From the NCBI GenBank assembly GCA_003500955.1, contig DNQP01000213.1, positions 3,268-10,326 on the forward strand: a DNA stretch of 7,059 nt, in the 5' to 3' direction. Positions within the stretch are counted from its first letter, which is position 1. The number at the start of each line of letters is the position of its first letter. The notes below the pieces were generated by a model. The model searched no databases, was not told the DNA's origin, and saw only the letters and a list, made by a program, of their open reading frames with translations. The translations under genes were made by a program, and so were the position numbers. This document shows, piece by piece, positions 1 to 6,280 of this stretch. Source of the stretch: Curvibacter sp. GTDB taxonomy: Bacteria; Pseudomonadota; Gammaproteobacteria; Burkholderiales; Burkholderiaceae_C.

Positions 1-1439
1 GCAGCGCCGAGACGCTGTCGGGCGGTGAGGCGCAGCGCATCCGCCTGGCCAGCCAGATCGGCAGCGGCCTGACGGGTGTGATGTACGTGCTGGACGAGCC
101 CAGCATCGGTCTGCACCAGCGCGACAACGACCGCCTGATCGACACCCTCAAGCATCTGCGCGACATCGGCAACAGCGTGCTCGTGGTGGAACACGACGAG
201 GACATGATGCGCGCGGCCGACCACCTGATCGACATGGGGCCGGGCGCCGGCGTGCATGGCGGCCGCATCGTGGCCCAGGGCACGTACGACGACGTCAAGG
301 CTCACCCGGACTCACTCACCGGCCAGTACCTCGCGCGCACCTTGCAGATTGCCGTGCCCAGGCGCCGCACGCCCTGGCTGCCGCTGCGTGCCGACCTGAC
401 GGATGCGCCGTTCAAGAAAGCCGTGGCCCAGGACGAGCGCGCGACCTTCCAGCGCCTGCAGATCCTGGGCGCCACGGGCAACAACCTCAAGAATGTGGAC
501 GTCGATGTGCCGGTGGGCCTGTTCACCTGTGTGACCGGCGTCTCCGGCTCGGGCAAGTCCACCCTGGTCAACGACACCCTGTACCGCGCCGCGGCGCGTG
601 CCATCTACCGCGCACACGACGAGCCGGCGCCCGTACAGTCCATAGAGGGCCTGGAGCATTTCGACAAGGTCATCAATGTGGACCAGTCACCCATCGGCCG
701 TACGCCACGCTCCAACCCCGCCACCTACACCGGCCTCTTCACCGCCATCCGCGAGCTCATGGCCGAGGTGCCGATGGCGCGCGAGCGGGGCTACGGCCCG
801 GGGCGCTTTTCCTTCAACGTGGCTGGCGGTCGTTGCGAAGCCTGCCAGGGCGACGGCATGGTCAAGGTGGAGATGCACTTCCTGCCCGATGTCTACGTGC
901 CCTGCGACGTCTGCCACGGCGCACGCTACAACCGCGAGACCCTGGAGGTGCAGTACAAGGGCAGGAACATCGCCCAGGTGCTGGATTTGACGGTAGAAGC
1001 CGCGCACGAATTCTTCAAGGCCGTGCCGGCCATCGCGCGCAAGCTCCAGACCCTGCTGGACGTGGGCCTGAGCTATGTGAAGCTGGGCCAGAGCGCCACC
1101 ACGCTCTCGGGCGGCGAGGCGCAGCGCGTGAAGCTGGCGCTGGAGCTGTCCAAGCGCGACACGGGGCGCACGCTCTACATCCTGGACGAGCCGACGACAG
1201 GCCTGCATTTCGCCGACATCGACCTGCTGCTCAAGGTGTTGCACCAGCTGCGTGACGCCGGCAACACCATCGTAGTCATCGAACACAACCTGGACGTCAT
1301 CAAGACGGCGGACTGGCTGATCGACATGGGCCCGGAAGGCGGCGCCGGTGGCGGCACCGTGGTGGGCGTGGGCACGCCCGAGGAACTGGCCGCAAACCCG
1401 GCCAGTCACACGGGGCGCTATCTCAAGCCACTGCTCTGA
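1..1439 (+). CDS. uvrA: UvrA, excinuclease ABC subunit A (C-terminal half, 5' truncated by window)
   Basis: UvrA is the damage-recognition ATPase of nucleotide excision repair; it loads UvrB onto lesions in the cytoplasm. The reading frame is open from base 3, so the gene starts before the window; about 478 residues are visible of a protein usually about 940 or more long. In order one sees the first ABC signature LSGGEAQR (bases 15-38), Walker B YVLDEPS with the following GLHQRDN, a linker, the second Walker [10 protein letters not shown] (537-563), the UvrA signature region around [19 protein letters not shown], a zinc finger CEAC...CDVC with 19 residues between the pairs (834-914), a second LSGGEAQR (1104-1127), Walker B YILDEP and the H-loop VIEHN. 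The linker before the second Walker A carries a stretch ([17 protein letters not shown]) that I regard as lineage-specific length variation. All catalytic motifs are intact and the gene ends in TGA. It converges on the lipoprotein gene with 12 bases between the stop codons. Confidence 0.98.
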   Translation, partial: SAETLSGGEAQRIRLASQIGSGLTGVMYVLDEPSIGLHQRDNDRLIDTLKHLRDIGNSVLVVEHDEDMMRAADHLIDMGPGAGVHGGRIVAQGTYDDVKAHPDSLTGQYLARTLQIAVPRRRTPWLPLRADLTDAPFKKAVAQDERATFQRLQILGATGNNLKNVDVDVPVGLFTCVTGVSGSGKSTLVNDTLYRAAARAIYRAHDEPAPVQSIEGLEHFDKVINVDQSPIGRTPRSNPATYTGLFTAIRELMAEVPMARERGYGPGRFSFNVAGGRCEACQGDGMVKVEMHFLPDVYVPCDVCHGARYNRETLEVQYKGRNIAQVLDLTVEAAHEFFKAVPAIARKLQTLLDVGLSYVKLGQSATTLSGGEAQRVKLALELSKRDTGRTLYILDEPTTGLHFADIDLLLKVLHQLRDAGNTIVVIEHNLDVIKTADWLIDMGPEGGAGGGTVVGVGTPEELAANPASHTGRYLKPLL

Positions 1440-1451
1440 GCAGCAGCGGCT

Positions 1452-2027
1452 TCAGCGCTGCAGGTCTTCGATCGCGTCGATGACGATGCTGGTACCGACG
1501 GCGATCAGCAGGATGTCCTGCGCCACGCGCACGAACTCGTAGCCGGCCGGCGGCGTGCCCAGGCGGATGCGGATGTCGGCCTCGACAGGGCGATAGCTGA
1601 TATCGCGCGGCAGGGGCTGGCCCAGCTTCCATTTCTTGGCCTGTCCGGGCGGCTGGCAACCGTTGCCCTTCTTGGCCAGGCCTGGCGGGCAGTGTGCGCG
1701 CGGTGGCTGGCCGTAGTAGCCATAGACGTCGGCACGCTGACGCTCACCGAAGTAGCCGCCGATCTGCACCTGCACGCTGCCGCCACCGCGTCGGTCATCA
1801 TCGCGCCCGCGCCGGTCGTCGTCGCGACGACCGCCACGGCGGTCATCATCTCGGTCGCCACGCTTGTCGTCCTTGCGATCGGCGCGACGGTCATCCGGCC
1901 GCTCGCTGCGTGCACCGTCGCGTCCCATGCTGCCGCCATTCGGCGCTTCGGCCACCACGGAGCAGCCACTCATGAGCAAGACGCCGCTGACAAGACATAG
2001 CGGGATGAGCTTGGACAGTTTCTTCAT
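1452..2027 (-). CDS. CigR/RcnB-like lipoprotein with Asp/Arg-rich repeat tract
   Basis: This is a predicted 191-residue envelope lipoprotein. The N-terminus has a Lys-rich start (MKKLSK), a hydrophobic core and a lipobox-like LMSGC with Cys22 as the likely lipidated residue, although Met at -3 is not the ideal Leu. Residues 44-82 are a low-complexity, alternating-charge tract built of DDDRRG-type units. Residues 112-140 hold a CPPGLAKKGNGCQPPGQAKKW block, then GQPLPRDI, and the C-terminus has a hydrophobic DILLIAVGTSIVIDAI segment. The block order (PPG-AKK, GxPLP, then D-hLLIA-T-hhh-I) resembles the CigR / RcnB-domain family, known in Salmonella as an SPI-3 anti-virulence factor; the assignment is from memory of family patterns and the function here is unknown. 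I chose the ATG at 2027 because AGGAG (2034-2038) lies 6 bases upstream and a signal peptide follows at once. The same frame stays open upstream into pyrF, but that is antisense-like GC-rich noise in another frame of pyrF. It lies 89 bases downstream of pyrF, and a candidate promoter is present in that gap. Confidence 0.85.
   Translation of the reverse strand: MKKLSKLIPLCLVSGVLLMSGCSVVAEAPNGGSMGRDGARSERPDDRRADRKDDKRGDRDDDRRGGRRDDDRRGRDDDRRGGGSVQVQIGGYFGERQRADVYGYYGQPPRAHCPPGLAKKGNGCQPPGQAKKWKLGQPLPRDISYRPVEADIRIRLGTPPAGYEFVRVAQDILLIAVGTSIVIDAIEDLQR
1782..1898 (-). repeat. Asp/Arg tandem low-complexity tract inside the lipoprotein gene
   Basis: These bases encode residues 44-82 of the lipoprotein, made of imperfect repeats of the type D-D-D-R-R-G (for example DRDDDRRGG, RRDDDRRG, RDDDRRGGG). 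At the DNA level the units appear on the + strand as repeated cggtcatcatc / cggtcgtcgtc-like blocks. Such a tract should be unstructured and hydrophilic, acting as a charged spacer between the lipid anchor and the folded C-terminal part. The repeats make the region prone to length change between strains (inference). Confidence 0.8.
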
Positions 2028-2041
2028 ACGGATCTCCTGGC

Positions 2042-2059
2042 CCGCCCGACCGCGGGCGG
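2042..2059 (-). promoter_or_regulatory. GC-only hairpin in the putative lipoprotein 5' leader
   Basis: A perfect 7-base inverted repeat (CCGCCCG / CGGGCGG) with a 4-base loop lies between the candidate promoter and the AGGAG ribosome site (2034-2038), ending 3 bases from that site. No T-run follows it on the minus strand, so it does not look like a pyrF terminator. As RNA it would be a very stable stem directly upstream of the ribosome site and could affect initiation or transcript stability; that role is inference. Confidence 0.45.
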
Positions 2060-2069
2060 CACTGGGGGT

Positions 2070-2097
2070 ATTGTGCTTTCTTCGTTGCGCGCCGCAA
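2070..2097 (-). promoter_or_regulatory. Candidate promoter for the lipoprotein gene
   Basis: On the minus strand, TTGCGG (2092-2097) and CACAAT (2070-2075) are separated by 16 bases, giving partial matches to sigma-70 -35 and -10 boxes. It sits in the only gap upstream of the lipoprotein start. The -35 overlaps a short inverted repeat (TTGCG/CGCAA). This is a sequence match only and both hexamers are imperfect. Confidence 0.35.
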
Positions 2098-2116
2098 GCC
2101 CGCGCTACGTCTGGTT

Positions 2117-2941
2117 TCAACTCCGCGCAGCCTGGAGCTGAGCGCGCGTCTGCTCGGCCACGCGGCGGGCAGCGGCCGCAAAGTCTGGGCCCGCCGAGGC
2201 ATAGAGCACGGCCCGCGAGGAGTTGACGATGATGGGCGCACCCGGTCGCCAGCCGGCCTTGACGGTGGCCACGGCGTCGCCGCCCTGGGCGCCCACGCCG
2301 GGAATCAGCAGCGGCAGGGTGGGCGCAACGGCGCGCACGCGTTCGATCTCGGCAGGGTAGGTGGCGCCGACCACCAGGCCCAGCTGGCCGTTGCGGTTCC
2401 ACGGTCCCTGCGCCTGGCGCGCGATATGTTCGTAGAGCAGGGGCTCGCCCGCGATACCGGCCAGGCGCTGCGCCTGCAGATCGTCACCCCCGGGGTTGGA
2501 GGTGCGGCAGAGCAGAAAGGCGCCCTTGCCCTGATATTTCAGATAGGGCTCGATGGAATCGAAACCCATGAAAGGCGAGAGCGTCACCGCGTCCGCGTCA
2601 TAGCGCTCGAAGGCCTCACGGGCATACTGCTCGGCGGTGCTGCCGATGTCGCCGCGCTTGGCGTCGAGGATCACGGGCACGCCAGGCGAGACCTGACGCA
2701 TGTGCGCGACCAGCTTTTCGAGCTGCGCCTCGGCGCGGTGCGACGCGAAATAGGCGATCTGCGGCTTCCAGGCGATCACGAGATCTGCCGTGGCCTCGAC
2801 GATGGCGGCGCAGAAGTCGTAGATCTTCGAGGCATCGCCCTGGAGTGCGCCGGGAAACCGGGCCGGGTCCGGGTCCAGGCCCACGCAGAGCATGGAGTTG
2901 TTTTGGCGCTCGGCCGCGCTCAGCATCTCGAGGAAGGTCAT
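2117..2941 (-). CDS. pyrF: Orotidine 5'-phosphate decarboxylase, subfamily 2
   Basis: PyrF converts orotidine 5'-phosphate to UMP, the last step of de novo pyrimidine synthesis, in the cytoplasm. The 274-residue protein has the length of the longer subfamily 2 rather than the roughly 240-residue E. coli type. Visible marks are LCVGLDPDP near residues 18-26, WKPQIAYF at 58-65, the catalytic block [11 protein letters not shown] with Asp93, Lys95 and Asp98 in the D-K-x-x-D arrangement, [21 protein letters not shown], and the phosphate-binding [11 protein letters not shown] near the C-terminus. The start at 2941 gives the MTFLEML opening expected for the family, yet no Shine-Dalgarno sequence precedes it and a TACAAT box lies 7 bases upstream, so a leaderless transcript is possible. 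It follows vanB by 57 bases with a hairpin terminator between them. Metabolically it is unrelated to vanAB. Confidence 0.97.
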   Translation of the reverse strand: MTFLEMLSAAERQNNSMLCVGLDPDPARFPGALQGDASKIYDFCAAIVEATADLVIAWKPQIAYFASHRAEAQLEKLVAHMRQVSPGVPVILDAKRGDIGSTAEQYAREAFERYDADAVTLSPFMGFDSIEPYLKYQGKGAFLLCRTSNPGGDDLQAQRLAGIAGEPLLYEHIARQAQGPWNRNGQLGLVVGATYPAEIERVRAVAPTLPLLIPGVGAQGGDAVATVKAGWRPGAPIIVNSSRAVLYASAGPDFAAAARRVAEQTRAQLQAARS

Positions 2942-2948
2942 GGCCGCT

Positions 2949-2954
2949 ATTGTA
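2949..2954 (-). promoter_or_regulatory. Candidate -10 box of pyrF, very close to the start codon
   Basis: TACAAT on the minus strand matches the sigma-70 -10 consensus at five of six positions. Only 7 bases (2942-2948) separate it from the pyrF ATG, so a start of transcription at the normal distance would fall at or next to the ATG. At 16 to 18 bases upstream, where a -35 would be expected, lies the vanB hairpin and no TTGACA-like hexamer. The element is therefore either weak or activator-dependent, or a chance match. Confidence 0.4.
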
Positions 2955-2955
2955 A

Positions 2956-2979
2956 GAAGGGCCGCATCTGCGGCCCTTC
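2956..2979 (-). terminator. Hairpin terminator downstream of vanB
   Basis: A perfect 10-base stem (GAAGGGCCGC / GCGGCCCTTC) with a 4-base loop lies 19 bases after the vanB stop codon. Read on the minus strand it is followed by TTACAAT, so the U-tract (TTCTT) is short and interrupted; on the + strand no T-tract follows. It is best explained as the end of the vanAB transcript, with leaky termination possible. Confidence 0.7.
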
Positions 2980-2998
2980 CCTGCTGGACGTTCCCGAC

Positions 2999-3967
2999 TC
3001 AGAGGTCGAGCACCAGCTGCGGCGTCTTGCTGCGCGAGCAGCAGGGCGTGAACTGGTCGTTGGCGGCCTGCTCCTCGGGGGTGAGGTAGCTGTCCTTGTG
3101 GTCGGGCACGCCCTCGAGCACGCGCGTGAGACAGGTACCGCAGACGCCCTGCTCGCAGGAGATCATGATGTCCACGCCTGCTGCGGCCAGGGCCTGCACC
3201 ACGGTCTGGTCCTTGGGCACCATGACGATGCGACCCGAGCTTGCGAGCTTGACCTCGAAGCTCGCGTCGCTGTCGGACTTTGCGACTTCGGCGCCGAAGA
3301 ATTCGTAGTGGATCTGCGCCTCGGGCCAGCCCGCGGCGCGCGCCGTGTTGAGCACGGCGTCCATGAAGCCCTTGGGGCCGCAGACGTAGAGGTGGGTCCC
3401 GGCCTCGGGCTGGCTCAGCAGTGCCTGCAGGTCCAGCTTCTGCGCCGCGTCGCCGTTGTCGTAATGGAACTGCACCCGCGCCGCGAAGGCCGAGGCCGCG
3501 ATGCGCTGGCGGAAGGCCGTGCGTTCGGGCGCGCGCGTGGCGTAGTGCATGGCGAAATCCCCGCCCGTGTTGGCCAGACGCTCGGCCATGCACAGGATGG
3601 GCGTGACACCAATGCCGCCGGCCAGCAGCAGGTGCTTCTTCGCCTCATGCGCCAGGCCGAAGTGGTTGCGCGGCGCGCTGATGGTCAGCACGTCGCCCTC
3701 CTTCAACAGATCATGCACGGCGGCCGAGCCACCGCGCGAGGCCGCGTCGCGCAACACACCAATCTGGTAGCGGTGCGTTTCCTGGGGATCGTTGCACAGC
3801 GAGTACTGGCGCGTGAAGCCGTTCGGGAGCTGCACATCGATGTGCGAGCCGGCCGAAAAGGCCGGCAGCGCGGAGCCATCCGCCGCCACGAGTTCGAGCG
3901 TGACGATGTCCTGCGCCTCGGCGGCCTTGCGCGCCACGCGCACCTGCAGGGTCGGCGCCGTGCTCAT
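2999..3967 (-). CDS. vanB: VanB, vanillate O-demethylase reductase (FMN, [2Fe-2S])
   Basis: VanB passes electrons from NAD(P)H through FMN and a plant-type ferredoxin centre to the Rieske oxygenase VanA. The 322-residue protein has the phthalate dioxygenase reductase layout. First comes a flavin domain with RQYSL (residues 53-57), then a nucleotide-binding domain with AGGIGVTPILCM (116-127) and YVCGPKGFMDAVL (194-206). A C-terminal ferredoxin domain follows, with Cys271, Cys276, Cys279 and Cys309 in the C-x4-C-x2-C-x29-C arrangement. The FMN rather than FAD assignment follows the family. Its ATG overlaps the vanA TGA (ATGA, 3964-3967), so translation is probably coupled; only a weak GGTGG precedes it. 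A close paralogue serving another methoxybenzoate demethylase cannot be excluded, because reductases of this family look alike; the pairing with VanA drives the name. Confidence 0.92.
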   Translation of the reverse strand: MSTAPTLQVRVARKAAEAQDIVTLELVAADGSALPAFSAGSHIDVQLPNGFTRQYSLCNDPQETHRYQIGVLRDAASRGGSAAVHDLLKEGDVLTISAPRNHFGLAHEAKKHLLLAGGIGVTPILCMAERLANTGGDFAMHYATRAPERTAFRQRIAASAFAARVQFHYDNGDAAQKLDLQALLSQPEAGTHLYVCGPKGFMDAVLNTARAAGWPEAQIHYEFFGAEVAKSDSDASFEVKLASSGRIVMVPKDQTVVQALAAAGVDIMISCEQGVCGTCLTRVLEGVPDHKDSYLTPEEQAANDQFTPCCSRSKTPQLVLDL

Positions 3968-5034
3968 GCGGCCACCGGTGCCGTCGCGGGTTGTGCGGCA
4001 GGCTGGCCTGCGCGCTCGGCGGCGATGATGCGGTCGATGATCTTGCGGGACTGCACACCACCGGCATCGATGTTGAGCATGAGCAGCTGGCGGTCCGGCC
4101 AGGTCAACAGGTTCTTCTGCTGGCGCTCCAGCATCTCCAGATCCTCGGCAAAGATCTTGCCCTGGCCTTCGCGGATGGTGGCGGTCAGCGCCTTGTCCTT
4201 CGGATTGAACTTGCGCGCCATGCCCCAGAAGTAGTGGATGGAGGTTTCGGTCTCGGGGGTGATGAAGTCCACCACCACACTGTAGGCCTTCTTGTCGTTG
4301 GGTGCGTCGTAGCCGCCGTGACCCTGCAGCGCCACGCCGACCTCGATCATCACGTGGCTGGGCGGCGTGAAGCGGCAGATCTGCCAGCGGTCCACCAGCT
4401 GGTCATCCGGCAGGTTGTTGCCGCGCAGCGCGGCTTTCCAGAAGGGCGGTGGCTCGATGCCGTTCATGAAGCGGCTGGTCACGACTTCGTCGCCGTTGAC
4501 CGTGGTCTTGCAGGGCGTCTCGTCGATCTCCTTCTGACCGATGGAGGTACTGTGCACATAGGTCTCGTGCGTGAGGTCCATCAGGTTGTCGATCATCAGG
4601 CGGTAATCGCAGGCGATGTGGTACAGACCGCCGCCGTAGGCCCACTCCGGGTTGTCGTACCACGCCAGGACCGGGATCTTGCTCTCGTCGGCCTGGGCGG
4701 CGTCGCCGGGCCAGACCCAGATGAAGCCATAGCGCTCGACCACGGGGTAGGCCTGGATGGCCGGGAAACCGCGCACGCGCTGGCCCGGCATGTGGACGGT
4801 CTTGCCGTCGCAGCCCATTTCCAGGCCGTGATAGCCGCAGACCAGCTTGCCCTCGCAGACATAGCCCAGGGACAGGGGCGCGCCGCGGTGGGGGCAGAAG
4901 TCCTGCACGGCCGCCACCTTGTTCTCCAGGCCCCGGTAGAAGACGATGCGCTCGTTGCAGATGGTGCGCCCCAGGGGCTTCTCGTCGATCTCGTTGGACG
5001 TGGCGGCCACGTACCAGGTGTTTTTCGGGAACAT
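3964..5034 (-). CDS. vanA: VanA, vanillate O-demethylase oxygenase (Rieske)
   Basis: VanA is the terminal oxygenase that removes the methoxy methyl of vanillate, giving protocatechuate and formaldehyde, in the cytoplasm. Numbered from the ATG at 5034 it has 356 residues, the usual VanA length. The Rieske centre is Cys47-x-His49-x16-Cys66-x2-His69 (CPHR...CGYH). The mononuclear iron site is Asp153-x2-His156-x4-His161 (MDLTHETYVH), with Asp298 in FAEDLEMLE as the likely carboxylate ligand. Stretches such as MFPKNTWYVA, EMGCDGKTV, MPGQRV, VERYGFIWVWPGDA and SIGQKEIDE are strongly VanA-like and unlike toluenesulfonate methyl-monooxygenase TsaM. In-frame codons allow a start further upstream, but GAGGAG (5042-5047) sits 7 bases before this ATG and the family begins MFPKN. 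The C-terminal tail (QPAAQPATAPVAA) is Ala/Pro-rich and probably disordered. It is the first gene after the operator region and overlaps vanB by four bases. Related methoxybenzoates such as isovanillate or veratrate remain possible substrates. Confidence 0.93.
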   Translation of the reverse strand: MFPKNTWYVAATSNEIDEKPLGRTICNERIVFYRGLENKVAAVQDFCPHRGAPLSLGYVCEGKLVCGYHGLEMGCDGKTVHMPGQRVRGFPAIQAYPVVERYGFIWVWPGDAAQADESKIPVLAWYDNPEWAYGGGLYHIACDYRLMIDNLMDLTHETYVHSTSIGQKEIDETPCKTTVNGDEVVTSRFMNGIEPPPFWKAALRGNNLPDDQLVDRWQICRFTPPSHVMIEVGVALQGHGGYDAPNDKKAYSVVVDFITPETETSIHYFWGMARKFNPKDKALTATIREGQGKIFAEDLEMLERQQKNLLTWPDRQLLMLNIDAGGVQSRKIIDRIIAAERAGQPAAQPATAPVAA

Positions 5035-5041
5035 GGGCTGG

Positions 5042-5046
5042 CTCCT
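5042..5046 (-). promoter_or_regulatory. Ribosome binding site that fixes the vanA start
   Basis: AGGAG on the minus strand lies 7 bases upstream of the ATG at 5034. It directly follows an in-frame upstream ATG (5047-5049) that has no comparable site. It also forms part of a 10-base perfect palindrome CCTCATGAGG (5044-5053), which may be coincidental. Confidence 0.75.
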
Positions 5047-5087
5047 CATGAGGGTTGAACAATAGTTCGCGGCGTGATCCCTGACCA

Positions 5088-5128
5088 TTCATTCCGCATA
5101 CTGAATGACGTTCATTGTACTGAATGAA
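5088..5128. promoter_or_regulatory. Probable MarR-type operator: two inverted repeats 21 bases apart
   Basis: Four TTCATT/AATGAA half-sites are packed here. TCATTC (5089-5094) pairs with GAATGA (5103-5108). TTCATT (5111-5116) pairs with AATGAA (5123-5128). The two centres are 21 bases apart, about two helical turns, so bound dimers would lie on one DNA face. An inner AATGA/TCATT pair (5104-5116) and a direct repeat TACTGAATGA (5099 and 5118, 19 bases apart) result from the same layout. The cluster covers the -10 box and the predicted transcription start of vanA, as expected for repression. The binding protein is inferred to be the adjacent MarR regulator. Confidence 0.7.
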
Positions 5129-5142
5129 ACCATCCGGACCAA
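5114..5142 (-). promoter_or_regulatory. Candidate vanAB promoter
   Basis: On the minus strand TTGGTC (5137-5142) is followed after exactly 17 bases by TACAAT (5114-5119), which matches the -10 consensus at five of six positions; the -35 is weaker. The predicted start is near 5107, giving a leader of roughly 70 bases. The -10 lies inside the second inverted repeat of the operator and the predicted start lies inside the first. Confidence 0.6.
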
Positions 5143-5181
5143 GGGCAGAAAATCCGTAGAAACCCTAGCCCCGACGAACCG

Positions 5182-5673
5182 CTAGTCCTTGGCGGCCGCC
5201 CGCCCCTTGCGTATCTCCAGCGGATTCTGGCTGTCGTACAGGTGCACGAACTTGCGCAGCAGGCGCATGAACTCCTGCTGTTCAACGGGTTCCAGGCTGC
5301 TCATCATTTGTTCGTAGTGATCGCTCACACCCGGCAAAAGCTCTGCCAGGACATCTTCGCCCTCGGGGGTCAGGCTCAGACTGCGCTGGCGGCGCGGCAG
5401 CACCTCGCGCAGGATCCAACCCTTGGTCTCCAGCCGTGCGGCGATGTCGGCCGTGGTCGAGGTATCGAGCGCAATCTTCTCGGCCAGCGTGACCTGGTCG
5501 ATGCCCGGGGTCTCCTGCAGGGTGCGCAGGATGGCGTACTGGATGGGCGTGACATGGCGGCCATGCACCTCGTGAAAGGTCGAAACCGCGATCTGCTGGG
5601 CGCGGCGGATCAGGTGGCCAGGCTCGTCGTGGAGTTTGATCGACGCGGAAACGTCGGCGGTCGGGGTGGTCAT
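5182..5673 (-). CDS. MarR-family transcriptional regulator, probable regulator of vanAB
   Basis: This 163-residue protein has the MarR winged-helix layout. It has an N-terminal dimer helix (LHDEPGHLIRRAQQIAVSTFHE, split around residues 15-35), then TPIQYAILRTLQETPGIDQVTLAEKI leading into the helix-turn-helix. A recognition helix follows around DTSTTADIAARLETKGW (70-86), then a wing with PRRQRSLSLTPEG (93-105) and a C-terminal dimer helix. MarR proteins of this kind usually repress aromatic catabolic genes and release DNA when an aromatic acid or its CoA thioester binds. It lies in the same orientation 147 bases upstream of vanA with the palindromic operator between, so vanAB is the likely target; vanillate or a related compound as ligand is inference. 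The start is uncertain: the ATG at 5673 has no clear ribosome site, and an alternative TTG at 5718 would add 15 residues and overlap the thpR stop. No terminator is seen after it, so read-through into vanAB is possible. Confidence 0.88.
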   Translation of the reverse strand: MTTPTADVSASIKLHDEPGHLIRRAQQIAVSTFHEVHGRHVTPIQYAILRTLQETPGIDQVTLAEKIALDTSTTADIAARLETKGWILREVLPRRQRSLSLTPEGEDVLAELLPGVSDHYEQMMSSLEPVEQQEFMRLLRKFVHLYDSQNPLEIRKGRAAAKD

Positions 5674-5714
5674 GGCAGAAAAAACAGAGTGCGGTCGTGA
5701 AGTCGGATTGTGCT

Positions 5715-6257
5715 TCAAGCGGAACCAATTCCGACAAAGTCCGGGCCGCCGTACTCCTGCAGAACACGGTAGCGGGCCTCGGGCTGGCCTGTGGATTCCA
5801 TCAGCACATAGGAGCGCACGGGCCAGTCACAGCCCGGGGCGGCTCCGAATTGCGCCTGGGCGGCACGGCGCGCCAGGGTCAGATGCGGATGGTAGGGCCT
5901 CGCATCGGTGCGCAGACCCAGCCCACGCAGGCGCGAGCCGAGCGCATCGTGCAGCGCCCGCAGGGCCGGCGGCAAGCTACGGGGTAGGAGCACCGCCAAG
6001 CCATGCGGCCAGGCCGCGGGCTCCCCCAGATGCAGGGTGAAGGGTGTCAGGGACAGCGCCAGCCCCGCACGCAGCGCCGGCAGCCGATCGTGCGGCACGG
6101 CACCGATGAAGTGCAGGGTCAGATGCCAGTCGGCCGGCGCATAGACCGTCGCCCCGGCAGGCCAGCGGCAGGCCGCGACATGGTCGGCCAGCGCCGCGCG
6201 CACCGCGGCCGGGGGCAGCAGGGCCAGAAAGAGCCGCGCTGTCCCGTCACTGCTCAT
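5715..6257 (-). CDS. thpR: RNA 2',3'-cyclic phosphodiesterase (2H phosphoesterase, LigT-like)
   Basis: ThpR hydrolyses 2',3'-cyclic phosphate ends of RNA to 2'-phosphates and shows in vitro RNA ligase activity in some bacteria; its cellular role is poorly defined. The 180-residue protein has the two diagnostic H-x-T-x motifs: HLTL at residues 45-48 in DWHLTLHFIG, and HLTL at 125-128 in PYHPHLTLAR. The N-terminal RLFLALLPP is also typical of the family, and the length is normal. The start at 6257 is supported by GAGGG about 8 bases upstream. It lies 23 bases downstream of the anchored hypothetical gene and 41 bases before the marR ATG, all on the minus strand, so these genes may be co-transcribed. 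Confidence 0.93.
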   Translation of the reverse strand: MSSDGTARLFLALLPPAAVRAALADHVAACRWPAGATVYAPADWHLTLHFIGAVPHDRLPALRAGLALSLTPFTLHLGEPAAWPHGLAVLLPRSLPPALRALHDALGSRLRGLGLRTDARPYHPHLTLARRAAQAQFGAAPGCDWPVRSYVLMESTGQPEARYRVLQEYGGPDFVGIGSA

Positions 6258-6280
6258 CCTTTGCCCTCACGACCCCTTTG

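Noticed and set aside
687..1409. A 240-residue minus-strand open frame antisense to uvrA
   Set aside because: It lies entirely within the intact second ATPase half of UvrA and has no recognisable motif.
1431..1461. Possible bidirectional terminator between uvrA and the lipoprotein gene (CTGCT/AGCAG pair and CAGCGCTG palindrome)
   Set aside because: The stems are only 4-5 bases and neither strand has a T-tract, so I do not call a terminator.
2085..2097. Inverted repeat TTGCG/CGCAA after pyrF as a terminator
   Set aside because: The stem is only 5 bases with a 3-base loop and no T-run follows; it overlaps the candidate -35 of the lipoprotein promoter.
2028..2402. An N-terminal extension of the lipoprotein frame into pyrF (316-residue version)
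   Set aside because: The added part is Arg/Pro/Ala-rich noise overlapping pyrF in another frame, while a signal peptide with AGGAG upstream begins exactly at 2027.
2426..4234. A 602-residue open frame on the + strand, antisense to pyrF and vanB
   Set aside because: It covers two well-identified minus-strand genes and the start of a third, its translation is low-complexity Arg/Ala/Gly/His-rich and shows no domain; long antisense frames are common in GC-rich DNA.
3991..5058. A 355-residue + strand open frame antisense to vanA
   Set aside because: It mirrors vanA almost exactly, and its Val/Asp/Gly/His-rich translation is what the complement of this GC-rich gene yields; VanA motifs on the minus strand are complete.
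5057..5068. GAAC-AATA-GTTC palindrome in the vanA leader as an additional operator
   Set aside because: The arms are only 4 bases and do not match the TTCATT half-site of the main operator.
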